From: Lachnospiraceae bacterium
GTDB taxonomy: Bacteria > Bacillota > Clostridia > Lachnospirales > Lachnospiraceae
NCBI GenBank assembly: GCA_017431345.1
Contig: JAFRLH010000042.1
Location: 1-64,000, forward strand
Direction: 5' to 3'
DNA: 64,000 nt
Shown in pieces: positions 25,907-34,435 of this stretch (position 1 is its first letter; every line of letters starts with the position of its first letter). The position numbers were made by a program, and so were the translations under genes. Under the pieces are notes generated by a model, which had not been told where the DNA came from, did not search any database, and saw nothing but the letters and a program-made list of their open reading frames with translations.

Positions 25907-26219
25907 GCCTGAAACAGGGCGCTCCGATTGCTTCGTTTACGGGACGAAATATCTGCACTCCTTCGGCCCGACAAAAAACGTGTCGGTTCCTCCGTCGGCA
26001 ATTTCACCCGAAAACGTTATCCCTTCTTCACTCTTTGAGCTGACAGCTCCGGAGCACGGACAGTGTCGGGAACTGTTGAGTGAAGCGCGACAGATTCGGG
26101 CAAAACTGCCGACGGAGGGCAAACGCGTCCTTTTGTTTGACCGAAGGAGTGCATATGGCTTTGTCCCGAATCGAAGCAGGCGGAGCGACCCCTGTTTCCG
26201 GCACTGTCCGTGCTCCGGG
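25907..26219. repeat. Long nested inverted-repeat element R1
   Basis: An imperfect inverted repeat with about 104-base arms (25907-26010 and 26097-26201) surrounds a core with a second dyad (26049-26070 and 26198-26219, CCGGAGCACGGACAG). Its right arm resembles the R2 element at 40.9 kb, with 26 identical bases around TTGTTTGACCGAAGGAGTG. Reading frames here are fortuitous. No transposase is visible. It separates the Lrp and hutD genes. Confidence 0.8.
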
Positions 26220-26291
26220 GCGTCACTCGGATTTGCTTAAGGAAACGGCAGACGAAGCGACACTTCCTCAGAATAAGAGTTTTACGTTCTA

Positions 26292-26903
26292 TCAGAATAA
26301 CAGTTTAATATAAATGCAGATGATCATCATATCGCTGCCGGCTTTGACCTTCAGTTCACTGACTGAATCCTCTGCATCAAATAATACCAGCTCACCTTCA
26401 TGAAGTTCCGGTACTGACGGATCCTCAAAGCAGACCGTCCCCGGATCCGACACGAAGATTCCGACTGTTTCCTTTTCTTCCGGCTGTCTCCAGATTCCGG
26501 AAAGATCTCCGATCTTCACAGCACCGCCTGCCGCAGCCAGTTTTGCCGCTTCGATCGCTCCTTCCGCCTTTCCTTTCCGGAGCATCAGGTTGAAGTCCGT
26601 GACCACGCCTTCGCTGACTGTTTCGCTCGCGCCGTCAAACAAAGCCGCCTGCCCGGGCGCAAGCTCATACCACTCCCCCGCGTCATGCTTCATCCGCAGG
26701 TTCCCTTTTCTTGTCGTGATCAGACGCATATAATCAGGAAGCGCGGTAAAAGTGCTCTTCTCATCTCTTACCACCGCACTGGAAAGCCGCCAGATAAAAT
26801 CCCTGTCTGCGTACACAGCGCTCTCCGGACAGATCGCCAGTTCCGTTGTCGTCCCGCCGGACCATTCCTTCTCCGTAAGTTCCTCACGTCGTATGATTTT
26901 CAT
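26292..26903 (-). CDS. hutD: HutD family protein
   Basis: A cupin-like protein of 203 residues from the HutD/Ves family. It has WSGGTTTELAICPE, FIWRLSSAVV, a FDG segment and a second cupin half. HutD is found in hut operons and is thought to tune histidine use, with a small-ligand pocket; the chemistry is unknown. GGAG lies eight bases before the ATG. Together with hutH, hutU and hutI this marks the island. A possible -10 box TATAAAAT lies just upstream. Confidence 0.85.
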   Translation of the reverse strand: MKIIRREELTEKEWSGGTTTELAICPESAVYADRDFIWRLSSAVVRDEKSTFTALPDYMRLITTRKGNLRMKHDAGEWYELAPGQAALFDGASETVSEGVVTDFNLMLRKGKAEGAIEAAKLAAAGGAVKIGDLSGIWRQPEEKETVGIFVSDPGTVCFEDPSVPELHEGELVLFDAEDSVSELKVKAGSDMMIICIYIKLLF

Positions 26904-26985
26904 AATACTGCTCCATGATCATTTTATAGGATTATGATACTCCTCCAGCGTCATTAAAAAGTCTAAAAAAGAAAAACAAACTGAT

Positions 26986-27043
26986 AAAAAAAAGAAAAAA
27001 GAGCACTTCCGGGCAGGAAAACTTTCCTGTCTGTATGCACTCT
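26986..27043 (-). terminator. Terminator of the hypothetical gene at 27 kb
   Basis: GAGTGC...GCACTT-type stem with inner AGGAAA/TTTCCT pairing, followed on the minus strand by a long T-rich tract (CTTTTTTCTTTTTTT). Confidence 0.75.
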
Positions 27044-27054
27044 TTGATCCTTAT

Positions 27055-27600
27055 TTACAGTGATTTCTGTACACGGTTGCCATCCGCTTCGATCGGCAGA
27101 TACCGGATCCTGGCGCCCATCTCATACTTTCCGTAGAAAGCAACATAATAAGGCCTGTAGATCGAACGCATGGATTCCAGTTCCGCGTAGGCCACCTTTC
27201 CGATCTGCCGCCTGACCATGCGCAGCGCGGCTCTTTTTGCCGCATCAAAGATCTTCTCGTCAGAGAATTCGGTCTTCTGGATGGATTCTTCCTTCTCCAC
27301 CTCAATCTCGACTGTTTTTACTTCTTCTTCCGCATAGCTGGCAGTGCATCTGGTCCCTTCCACCATCATACGGATCTTCTGGGAAGGTTTTTTGAACTTC
27401 TCCGACAGACCCAGCCACTTGATCAGCGGTGCCGGCTGATAATTCAGCCGCATGATCACCTCGCGGCTTTCCAGATAGATCAGCTTCAGTGTGATCTCCC
27501 CGCCGCCATACATTGCTTTCCCGAATACATTTCCGCCCTGCCTTGCTTTCTTCATGGCCTCTGCAGTCGTCATGGTGATAGGGGTCGCTGTGATCTTCAT
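27055..27600 (-). CDS. Hypothetical protein, unknown family
   Basis: A soluble basic protein of 181 residues that I do not recognise. There is no signal peptide or membrane helix. A predicted beta-rich first half contains hydrophobic strands and LIKWLG; an acidic helix (EEEVKTVEIEVEKEES) precedes a helical C-terminal part with RMVRRQIGKVAY. The ATG follows AAAGGAACGGGAAGG. It has its own promoter and a hairpin-containing leader, so it is separate from the symporter operon. It may be co-inherited with the histidine island only by position. Confidence 0.6.
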   Translation of the reverse strand: MKITATPITMTTAEAMKKARQGGNVFGKAMYGGGEITLKLIYLESREVIMRLNYQPAPLIKWLGLSEKFKKPSQKIRMMVEGTRCTASYAEEEVKTVEIEVEKEESIQKTEFSDEKIFDAAKRAALRMVRRQIGKVAYAELESMRSIYRPYYVAFYGKYEMGARIRYLPIEADGNRVQKSL

Positions 27601-27702
27601 ATCCTTCCCGTTCCTTTCCCGGCCGCAGTCAGACAGCGCAGCCGCAGTGAAGCATTAAGCTTCATTTTAAGAAGCGATCCGGCTTTGATACCGGACCGCC
27701 TC

Positions 27703-27731
27703 ATTATAGCATTTCCTTCTTGCGTCAGCAA
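27703..27731 (-). promoter_or_regulatory. Promoter with hairpin leader for the hypothetical gene
   Basis: TTGCTG, a 17-base spacer and TATAAT on the minus strand. The leader of about 100 bases then has stems GCGGTCCGG/CCGGATCGC and GAAGC/GCTTC. It is also the 3' region of the symporter gene, so the first stem may terminate that transcript. Confidence 0.55.
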
Positions 27732-27778
27732 GCGCCGCGTTCCTTTTAAGAATTACGGCAGCTTGTTCTCAGGGAGCA

Positions 27779-29497
27779 TTATTTGCCTCTCATAGCCCTC
27801 TTCTCTTCCTGCAGTGCCTTTGCACCGAATCCGAACTTGAAGACTTCATAGATATAGCGGCAGAAGATGATGATGGTCATGCCGGCTGCTACCGCGGGAG
27901 CCATGTATCCGATGACCCAGTCAATACGGTTCATGATGCCCCATGAATAGATGATCGCAAGCACTGCATACAGCAGGCAGAGCGCGCCGTCAACACCAAA
28001 CCACTCGACCTTTGTCTGCTCATGATATTCTGCCGGAGTCATGCCGCCGTAAGCGACTGTCTCGCCTGTTGCGCCGGCAACAGCTGCAAAGCCCTGGTTG
28101 AGCTCTGTACCGAAGCGGTTTCCGACCAGGAACGCGATCAGGGAGATCGGCAGGGATGCCAGCATGGCGTCTACTTCGCCGCCCAGGAATCCGACTGTAA
28201 GCGGAGATACATAGGTGAAGAAGATCCAGGAGATCGCACCGGTGACCATGGAAGCCACACCGGCGACATTCGTCTTCTTGCCTTCATACATGATCGCGAT
28301 GATGACCGGCCAGAACAGAACGGACATACTGATACTGGACAGGAAGATCATGGCGTCGTAGACCAGCGGGAACATGAAAGCGGAAGTCAGACCGATGATA
28401 CCGAAGATCACGCAGGCGACTCTGGTGATGCTGATGGACTGTTTGTCCGTAAGCGGCACCTTGCGCAGCTTGTTGATAACGTCGTTCGACAGGATCTCGC
28501 CGCCGATCAGATAGTAGGAGTCGATGGTCGAGATGATGGCGCCGAGCATACCGAAGATGAACAGGCCTCTCATAACAACGGGCAGGTTTGCCAGAACGAG
28601 CTGTACATACTCTACCTCGGGCTGAATAAGCTGTTCGGGATCGATGGTACGTACGACCATAGCAGCGAACATAAGGCAGGCGTCCATACTCATCCAGATG
28701 GAGAAACAGGTAAGCATGGCTCTCTTACCGGTCTTGGGGCCGTTCGATGCGGTAAATCTCTGATAGAATGCCGGATCCTTATAAACGTTGATGCAGATAA
28801 GGATCAGCACCAATGCCCGGCCGAAGGAAATTCCTCCGAACGGCGTCATCAGCGATGGATCTATCGCGTCAAGACCAGCCTGGATGCCGGCGAAACCGCC
28901 GACTTCACGGAACAGTCCCGGGAATACGAGCGATACTGCGAGCAGCATGAAGAAGAAGAACAGCATATCGGTGATGGCAACACCCATCAGACCGCCGATA
29001 CAGGTCAGCAGGATGGAGATGATGATGGCGATCGTTGCCACAACGTACTTGTTCATTCCCCAGGCAGCTTCTCCGATATAACCGGTAGCGGCGATCTCGG
29101 AAATAGACAGGGAGCTGATGACCAGAACGATAGCGCCGAGGATGGCAGCGAACTTGCCGTAGAATCTCTCCAGCAGTTCCGTCATGGTCGAATTCACCTT
29201 GATGGAGATCTTGGGAGCGATCCACAGGGCCAGCGGGAAACGTACCAGATGGGCACCGATCGACCAGATGAAGAATGCGGCAACACCCATGGTGGTGGCG
29301 TATCCGACCGTACCGATCGTACCGTTTCCGCCGTACCAGGAAGCAGCCAGGGTACCTACTGCCAGTGACCAGGGAAGCGCTTTATTGGCATGGTAGAAAC
29401 TCTCCATGTCATCGCTCATCTTACCCATAAGACGGCCGGCAGCAAACACAGCGATGATACACACGATGATCGTAATGTTGTCACCAAGAGTCAGCAT
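27779..29497 (-). CDS. Sodium:solute symporter (SSS family)
   Basis: A 572-residue membrane protein with about 13 predicted spans of the SSS fold, expected to import a small solute with Na+. The start with CAAGGAGG upstream is used; the longer frame is not supported. It is preceded by a ferredoxin-like gene behind the shared regulon element, so the substrate may be histidine, ergothioneine or a related compound. The family alone does not tell. Confidence 0.88.
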   Translation of the reverse strand: MLTLGDNITIIVCIIAVFAAGRLMGKMSDDMESFYHANKALPWSLAVGTLAASWYGGNGTIGTVGYATTMGVAAFFIWSIGAHLVRFPLALWIAPKISIKVNSTMTELLERFYGKFAAILGAIVLVISSLSISEIAATGYIGEAAWGMNKYVVATIAIIISILLTCIGGLMGVAITDMLFFFFMLLAVSLVFPGLFREVGGFAGIQAGLDAIDPSLMTPFGGISFGRALVLILICINVYKDPAFYQRFTASNGPKTGKRAMLTCFSIWMSMDACLMFAAMVVRTIDPEQLIQPEVEYVQLVLANLPVVMRGLFIFGMLGAIISTIDSYYLIGGEILSNDVINKLRKVPLTDKQSISITRVACVIFGIIGLTSAFMFPLVYDAMIFLSSISMSVLFWPVIIAIMYEGKKTNVAGVASMVTGAISWIFFTYVSPLTVGFLGGEVDAMLASLPISLIAFLVGNRFGTELNQGFAAVAGATGETVAYGGMTPAEYHEQTKVEWFGVDGALCLLYAVLAIIYSWGIMNRIDWVIGYMAPAVAAGMTIIIFCRYIYEVFKFGFGAKALQEEKRAMRGK

Positions 29498-29580
29498 AGA
29501 TTTTCCTCCTTGTTTTACTGACTGTTTGCATAAACAGACAAAAAGCCTGGGACAGGACCTCCGCACCGGGGGGAGATGTT

Positions 29581-30552
29581 TCAGCTCTGTCCCTTGGTTT
29601 CAGGAACCAGCGTGATGGCCTGGACAGGACAGTTTGCCGAGCAGATGGTGCATCCCCAGCATTTTTCGGGATCAAATCCCACCTTCCTGTCTTCGCCTCG
29701 CGAAAAGGCTCCAAAGTTACAGATTTTTGTGCATTTTCCGCACTGTATACATTTCTCCTCATCCCATACAATACTGTAATGGGACTTGGGGTAGATGCCG
29801 CGCGAGCCGCAGGCCCTGGCCATCTGGAGGGGATAACAGCAGTAACCGTCACAATTGCAGATCGCATAGTCCTCTCCGTTCTGCATCAGGCCTTTCCTGT
29901 TCGCCTGAAGAAGCCGTTTCTTGGCTTCTTCCGCCGTAACATGCGTTCCATGGCCCCGGTCCATTTCCGAATTCGGCCCCGTCTCGAAGATCAGGCACAC
30001 ATCGACCGGTCTGTCATGATAATACATCATCGCCTTGCAGTTGCAGGGCTGGAAACCGCATTCATCCGCATGCCTGTCTACGAAAGCAAAAGCTTCCTCC
30101 AATGTCAGATAATCGCTGTTGTGAACGTGCGTATCGATCCCCTGCATTTTCATCCTGACGTCATCACCGTAGATCCCGAGATAGACCTCAAAATCCCAGC
30201 GGTTCAGCGCCTCCTTCACCTCTTTCGGGAATTTTCCGTATTCATAGCGCTCGTATTGCGCAAAATACGGGAACCTTCCGTAGAAGCTGTTGATCTGCCA
30301 GTACATGCCTTCCTCACGGGGAACCTTATTGATCACGGCGCGATGATAGCACTCGCGTATAAAATCAGGAGCGCTCCACGCCAGACCGGCTTCCAGAACT
30401 TTCTTTTCCAGTTCCTTCTCCGGTACCGGATCAGGGCCCATGGCCAGGATCAGGATCCATTCGGATTCCTTTACCATGGCATTTGCTTCTTCAAAGAACT
30501 CTTCAGGAACTCCGAAGAGCTTCTGTGCCGCAAGTAATTCCGTGCGTTCCAT
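29581..30552 (-). CDS. 4Fe-4S ferredoxin-domain protein
   Basis: A 323-residue soluble protein. The N-terminal part is helical (1-140). A cysteine-rich middle (CGFQPCNCKA, CNCDGYCCYP) is followed by two classical ferredoxin motifs, CIQCGKCTKICNFG and CWGCTICSANCPVQ, at the C-terminus. It could feed electrons to or from a dehydrogenase such as the nearby molybdenum enzyme. The gene heads an operon with the symporter and lies behind the shared element. The exact partner is unknown. Confidence 0.8.
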   Translation of the reverse strand: MERTELLAAQKLFGVPEEFFEEANAMVKESEWILILAMGPDPVPEKELEKKVLEAGLAWSAPDFIRECYHRAVINKVPREEGMYWQINSFYGRFPYFAQYERYEYGKFPKEVKEALNRWDFEVYLGIYGDDVRMKMQGIDTHVHNSDYLTLEEAFAFVDRHADECGFQPCNCKAMMYYHDRPVDVCLIFETGPNSEMDRGHGTHVTAEEAKKRLLQANRKGLMQNGEDYAICNCDGYCCYPLQMARACGSRGIYPKSHYSIVWDEEKCIQCGKCTKICNFGAFSRGEDRKVGFDPEKCWGCTICSANCPVQAITLVPETKGQS

Positions 30553-30633
30553 AAAAGTTCCCTCCTGCGGTTCGGATCAGATCGTGCGGTCCCGGGAAAG
30601 GACAGCCGAGAAATGTATATTAATTATGAGTTA

Positions 30634-30663
30634 AGAATAGATACCCTGAGACTAGAAAACGTC
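30634..30663 (-). promoter_or_regulatory. Regulon element A with -10 box (ferredoxin/symporter operon)
   Basis: Minus-strand GACGTTTTCTAGTC, ten bases, then TATTCT. The first 14 bases are identical to element B and the spacing is the same. The -10 box is the weakest of the set. Confidence 0.6.
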
Positions 30664-30717
30664 CATTTTCATTGTTTATGTCACAAAAAATCTTGATTTG
30701 TGAATATTTCCGTCCAA

Positions 30718-31641
30718 TCAGGCGCCTGCAGGACCTGTCATGCCTGCCTTCGCAAGCATCTTTCCGACCGCGTCATAGACCACGCCCCGGACGGCTCTTT
30801 CCTTGAACTCCTTCTCTCCTTCACGGATCCGGAGCTTCGGCGGACGCTTCCTGTTCTTCCTGATCACGGCAATTCTCTCTGAAAGGCAGCCGAACAGGCG
30901 CTCACACTCTTCTGTTCCGACAGTACCCTGTCCCAGGATCCCGTCGGCCTCCGTCAATACTGCGGGGACCCGGTCTACAGCACCCATGACACCTTCCACG
31001 GCAGCGATCTTTCCGTCCCTCATCTCCCAGGACAGGCTGAGCGAGATCTCCGCAATGGTCACTTCTTCCCTGCCGCCCAGCTTTACAAAACAGCTGCTTC
31101 TTTCGGGATGAACAGGAATCACGATCTCTTTGATGATCTCATTGAACGCAAGGGACGTTCTTCCGATCCCGGCGGGCAGTTCTTCTACCGGAATCATCCG
31201 GTCCGTTCCGTCGGGACCGGTGACAGCAAGCGATGCATGGAACAGATACAGCACCGGCAGCATATCTCCGGCGACAGAGGCGTTGCCAAGGCTTCCGCCG
31301 ATCGTTCCGCGATTCCGCACCTGGCGGGATCCGACATGGTCACAGGATTCCGCGAGGGCAGATGCGTATTTCCTGACAGTTTCAGACGCCGCGATATCAG
31401 CATGGCATTCCATCGCGCCGATATGCAGTTCCTGACCGGCGGCTGTTTCCGTCACACAGATCCCTTTCAGCTCCGGGACTTTGCAGAGACTGACAAGAAC
31501 CGGTATTTCCGGATCTCTGTCCCTGATCTCCAGCATCAGATCTGTTCCGCCGGCGATGACTTTGGAATCCGCAGTCATTTCTGCGAGTGCAGCGGTCAGT
31601 TCGTTCCGAGAATGCGGCTGTAAAAATCTTCTGATCGTCAT
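30718..31641 (-). CDS. Molybdenum hydroxylase FAD subunit
   Basis: The medium subunit (CoxM/XdhB type) of a xanthine dehydrogenase-family enzyme. The 307 residues have VIAGGTDLM and the flavin-binding TIGGSLGNASVAGDM. It passes electrons from the 2Fe-2S subunit to the acceptor. GAAGGGAGGG precedes the ATG. It is the last gene of the HAL-like, large, 2Fe-2S and FAD series. Confidence 0.92.
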   Translation of the reverse strand: MTIRRFLQPHSRNELTAALAEMTADSKVIAGGTDLMLEIRDRDPEIPVLVSLCKVPELKGICVTETAAGQELHIGAMECHADIAASETVRKYASALAESCDHVGSRQVRNRGTIGGSLGNASVAGDMLPVLYLFHASLAVTGPDGTDRMIPVEELPAGIGRTSLAFNEIIKEIVIPVHPERSSCFVKLGGREEVTIAEISLSLSWEMRDGKIAAVEGVMGAVDRVPAVLTEADGILGQGTVGTEECERLFGCLSERIAVIRKNRKRPPKLRIREGEKEFKERAVRGVVYDAVGKMLAKAGMTGPAGA

Positions 31642-31642
31642 A

Positions 31643-32131
31643 TCACAGCCCTCCCTTCGCGCTGCAGTCAGTCTGACCGCCCTCTGCGACAGACCGGATG
31701 GCAGCTTTGATCTGGGAATATCCTGTGCAGCGGCAGATGTTTCCTGCGATCGCCCGCGTGATCTCCTCATCTGAGGGATGCGGATTCTCCATCAGAAGTG
31801 CTTTGGCAGACATGATCATTCCCGGCGTGCAGAATCCGCACTGAAAGGCGCTGTACTCAATGAATGCTTTCTGCAGCGCATCCAGTTCTCCGTCTTTTTC
31901 AAGGCCTTCGATCGTGAGCACATCGCATCCGTCGATCTGGCCGGTCATCGTCAGACAGGCATGTTCCGCTCTCCCGTCTATGATCACGGTACAGGCGCCG
32001 CACTCTCCTTCGCCGCAGCCTTCCTTGGCGCCCGTCAGATGAAGATCTTCCCTGAGAAAGTCCAGAAGACGTTTTTCCGGACGGACATCCATCGTTTTCT
32101 GTTCCCCGTTTAAAACAAATGCTATTTTCAT
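31643..32131 (-). CDS. Molybdenum hydroxylase 2Fe-2S subunit
   Basis: The small subunit (CoxS/XdhC type), 162 residues, with cysteines of two 2Fe-2S clusters: the plant-type CGEGECGACTV...C set and the C-terminal CGFCTPG and CRCTGY. The start overlaps the large-subunit stop as ATGA, and the FAD subunit begins just after its stop. Confidence 0.95.
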   Translation of the reverse strand: MKIAFVLNGEQKTMDVRPEKRLLDFLREDLHLTGAKEGCGEGECGACTVIIDGRAEHACLTMTGQIDGCDVLTIEGLEKDGELDALQKAFIEYSAFQCGFCTPGMIMSAKALLMENPHPSDEEITRAIAGNICRCTGYSQIKAAIRSVAEGGQTDCSAKGGL

Positions 32132-34422
32132 CGGCCGGCCTCCTTTCCCGCAAGCGCGTCCAGAATGATCGGCGGCGTCAGCGGAAAGTGTGTCAGTCTT
32201 GTTCCGAGCGCGTGATTGACAGCGCCGACGATCGCAGGCGCGACCGGCGCCGTAGCCACTTCCCCGATTCCTTTTGCGCCGAAAGGCCCTGTCGGTTCGG
32301 GGTCTTCGATCAGCAGCACGTCCACTTCCGGCATATCCCAGGCATTCGCGATCTCGTAGTTCTTGAAATTCGTGATCAGCGTCTTTCCAGATGCCGGATC
32401 GATCTTGATCTCCTCGCAGAGCGCCCAGCCCATGCCCTGCTGTACGCCGCTTTCGATCTGGCCTTTTACCATATCGGGATTAATGGCTTTTCCGATATCA
32501 TGAACGCTCAGACAGTGCTCTACCCGGACATGTCCGTTAAAGGTATCGACCCTTACCTGGACGAAATGCGCCGCCGGCGTGCCGGGATTTTCACCGGCAT
32601 TATTGGACACCGTAACGTTCAGATCCCTGCTGAGTGTAAAGATCGTGTACTCCCAGATCTCTTTAAGGGAAGCGCGTTTCGACGGATCAGGCTCGACATA
32701 GCAGACTCCGTTTTCATATTGTACAGTATTCGGAAGGCATCCGAACAGCGCAGCCGCATTTTCTTTGATCTGGCGAAGGAGCTCCTCCGCGCACTTTTTC
32801 ACTGCGAGCCCGAACACATACGTGGTCCGGCTTGCATAGCAGCCGTAATCATACGGCATGTTCTCGGTATCGCATTCGAGGACGGTCACCCTGTCCGGAT
32901 CAAGCTCCAGGATCTCACAGGCGATCTTCCTCATGGCAACAGTAGTACCGCATCCGTGGTCATGAACCGGGACATTCACGATGAGCGAGCCGTCGTCCTG
33001 CAGCTTCATCGAAACGGAAGCCAGTTCGACCATATACGGGTAGAACGAGGTAGTGTGCGAACACAGCGCCACGCCGGTCCCGTAACGGTAACGTCCGCCC
33101 GCGGCATTCTTCTCTGCGCATTCCGCCCTCCGGCGGTCCCAGTCAAAGCGCTTCCTGCCTTCCGTAAGCACTTCCCGGAAATGCGTATTGCAGATGCTTG
33201 CGCCGTGCATCACATCCGTCTGATACGGCTCCCTGATATTCTTCAGCCGGAAATCGACCGGATCCATGCCCAGTTCGTCCGCCACCATATCCCAGTGCGG
33301 CTCCAGGGCGATCGCTTCTTCCGATGAACCCCAGCTGCGGAAACTTCCGTTCACGGGCGTTGTCGTGCAGATCGAATAGCCGGTAAACTTTATCGCGGGA
33401 ATATTATACGTCTTGCCGAGCTTGCCTCCTGCCGTGCGCAGATAGGACGGACTGATGGTCTGGTAGGCGCCGGCGTCCAGGTCCATATGGATCTTTACGC
33501 CCCGGACAGTGCCGTCACGGTCGACTTTGCTTTCGGTCCTGGTATCGAAATTATGTCTGAGCAGCGTACCGGTGACCTGCTCTTCCCTTGTAAAATGACA
33601 GATCACGTCCGCTTTCAGATCATAGGCGGCATAAGCGACCAGCGGTTCCAGTACCATTTCCTGTTTGACACCGAAAGAACCGCCCATGACAGTCTTGATC
33701 ACGCGGACCCGGTTGTACGAAAGTCCCAGCAGGTCTGCGACAGTGGAGCGCACGCCGTATGCAGTCTGCGTTCCCGTCCACACAGTGAGCCTGCCGGTAC
33801 CGCGGTCGTATTTTGCCCGCGCAGCCTGCGTTTCCATGCACATGTGCGTCATGCGGCTGATATGCGATTCATTCGTAAATGTCAGTTCGCCTTCCGCTTC
33901 GTCATAACTGCCGTATTCCTGACAATACGGCTCACCCTTTGCCGGATAAACATTTCCATGTCCGTTTACATGGAGCGAAGGAGCACCGTCCTTCATCGTC
34001 TCTTCCATCGTCAGGAGCTTCGGCAGTTCGTCATACTCCACTTCGATCAGACGGCATGCTTTTTCAGCAGTCTCTTTATCCTCTGCCACGACAGCCGCCA
34101 CGCGTTCGCCGTAGAACCGTACTTCCCTGTCAAAAAGCTTTTCCTGGTTCTGGCTCCACTGCAGTTCATAAGCGGAAACGCGGCCGCGGTCGAACCATTT
34201 GTCAGGTGTATTCTCGTATGTATAGACTGCTTTTACACCCGGCAGCCACGCTTTTTCGGTATTGATCGATCTGATCATTCCGTGCGCGACCGTACTCTGT
34301 TTGTATTTGAGGAACAGCATGTCCACGGACTGCATGTCCGAACAATACCGGATCTGTCCGGTGACTTTGCCGTATCCGTGATCTGATCCTGTGGATCTTC
34401 CTACGTATCTGTAATCAGTCAT
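32128..34422 (-). CDS. Molybdenum hydroxylase large (molybdopterin) subunit
   Basis: A 764-residue catalytic subunit of a xanthine dehydrogenase-type hydroxylase. The catalytic glutamate lies in GAKGIGE, and cofactor loops include GGSFGVKQE, FRSWGSSEE and VPVHDHGCGTT. It would hydroxylate an aromatic N-heterocycle. Purine genes are absent and a HAL-like lyase precedes it, so an imidazole compound is a plausible substrate; this is inference. No molybdenum cofactor genes are in the window. Confidence 0.9.
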   Translation of the reverse strand: MTDYRYVGRSTGSDHGYGKVTGQIRYCSDMQSVDMLFLKYKQSTVAHGMIRSINTEKAWLPGVKAVYTYENTPDKWFDRGRVSAYELQWSQNQEKLFDREVRFYGERVAAVVAEDKETAEKACRLIEVEYDELPKLLTMEETMKDGAPSLHVNGHGNVYPAKGEPYCQEYGSYDEAEGELTFTNESHISRMTHMCMETQAARAKYDRGTGRLTVWTGTQTAYGVRSTVADLLGLSYNRVRVIKTVMGGSFGVKQEMVLEPLVAYAAYDLKADVICHFTREEQVTGTLLRHNFDTRTESKVDRDGTVRGVKIHMDLDAGAYQTISPSYLRTAGGKLGKTYNIPAIKFTGYSICTTTPVNGSFRSWGSSEEAIALEPHWDMVADELGMDPVDFRLKNIREPYQTDVMHGASICNTHFREVLTEGRKRFDWDRRRAECAEKNAAGGRYRYGTGVALCSHTTSFYPYMVELASVSMKLQDDGSLIVNVPVHDHGCGTTVAMRKIACEILELDPDRVTVLECDTENMPYDYGCYASRTTYVFGLAVKKCAEELLRQIKENAAALFGCLPNTVQYENGVCYVEPDPSKRASLKEIWEYTIFTLSRDLNVTVSNNAGENPGTPAAHFVQVRVDTFNGHVRVEHCLSVHDIGKAINPDMVKGQIESGVQQGMGWALCEEIKIDPASGKTLITNFKNYEIANAWDMPEVDVLLIEDPEPTGPFGAKGIGEVATAPVAPAIVGAVNHALGTRLTHFPLTPPIILDALAGKEAGR

Positions 34423-34435
34423 AAGCGTTCTCCTG

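Noticed and set aside
25980..26240. Small reading frame in repeat R1
   Set aside because: It lies within an inverted repeat, has no ribosome site and matches only the related repeat R2.
26904..26960. Possible regulon element before hutD
   Set aside because: GACGCTGG followed by TAAAAT has the wrong spacing and lacks the T-run; not enough to include.
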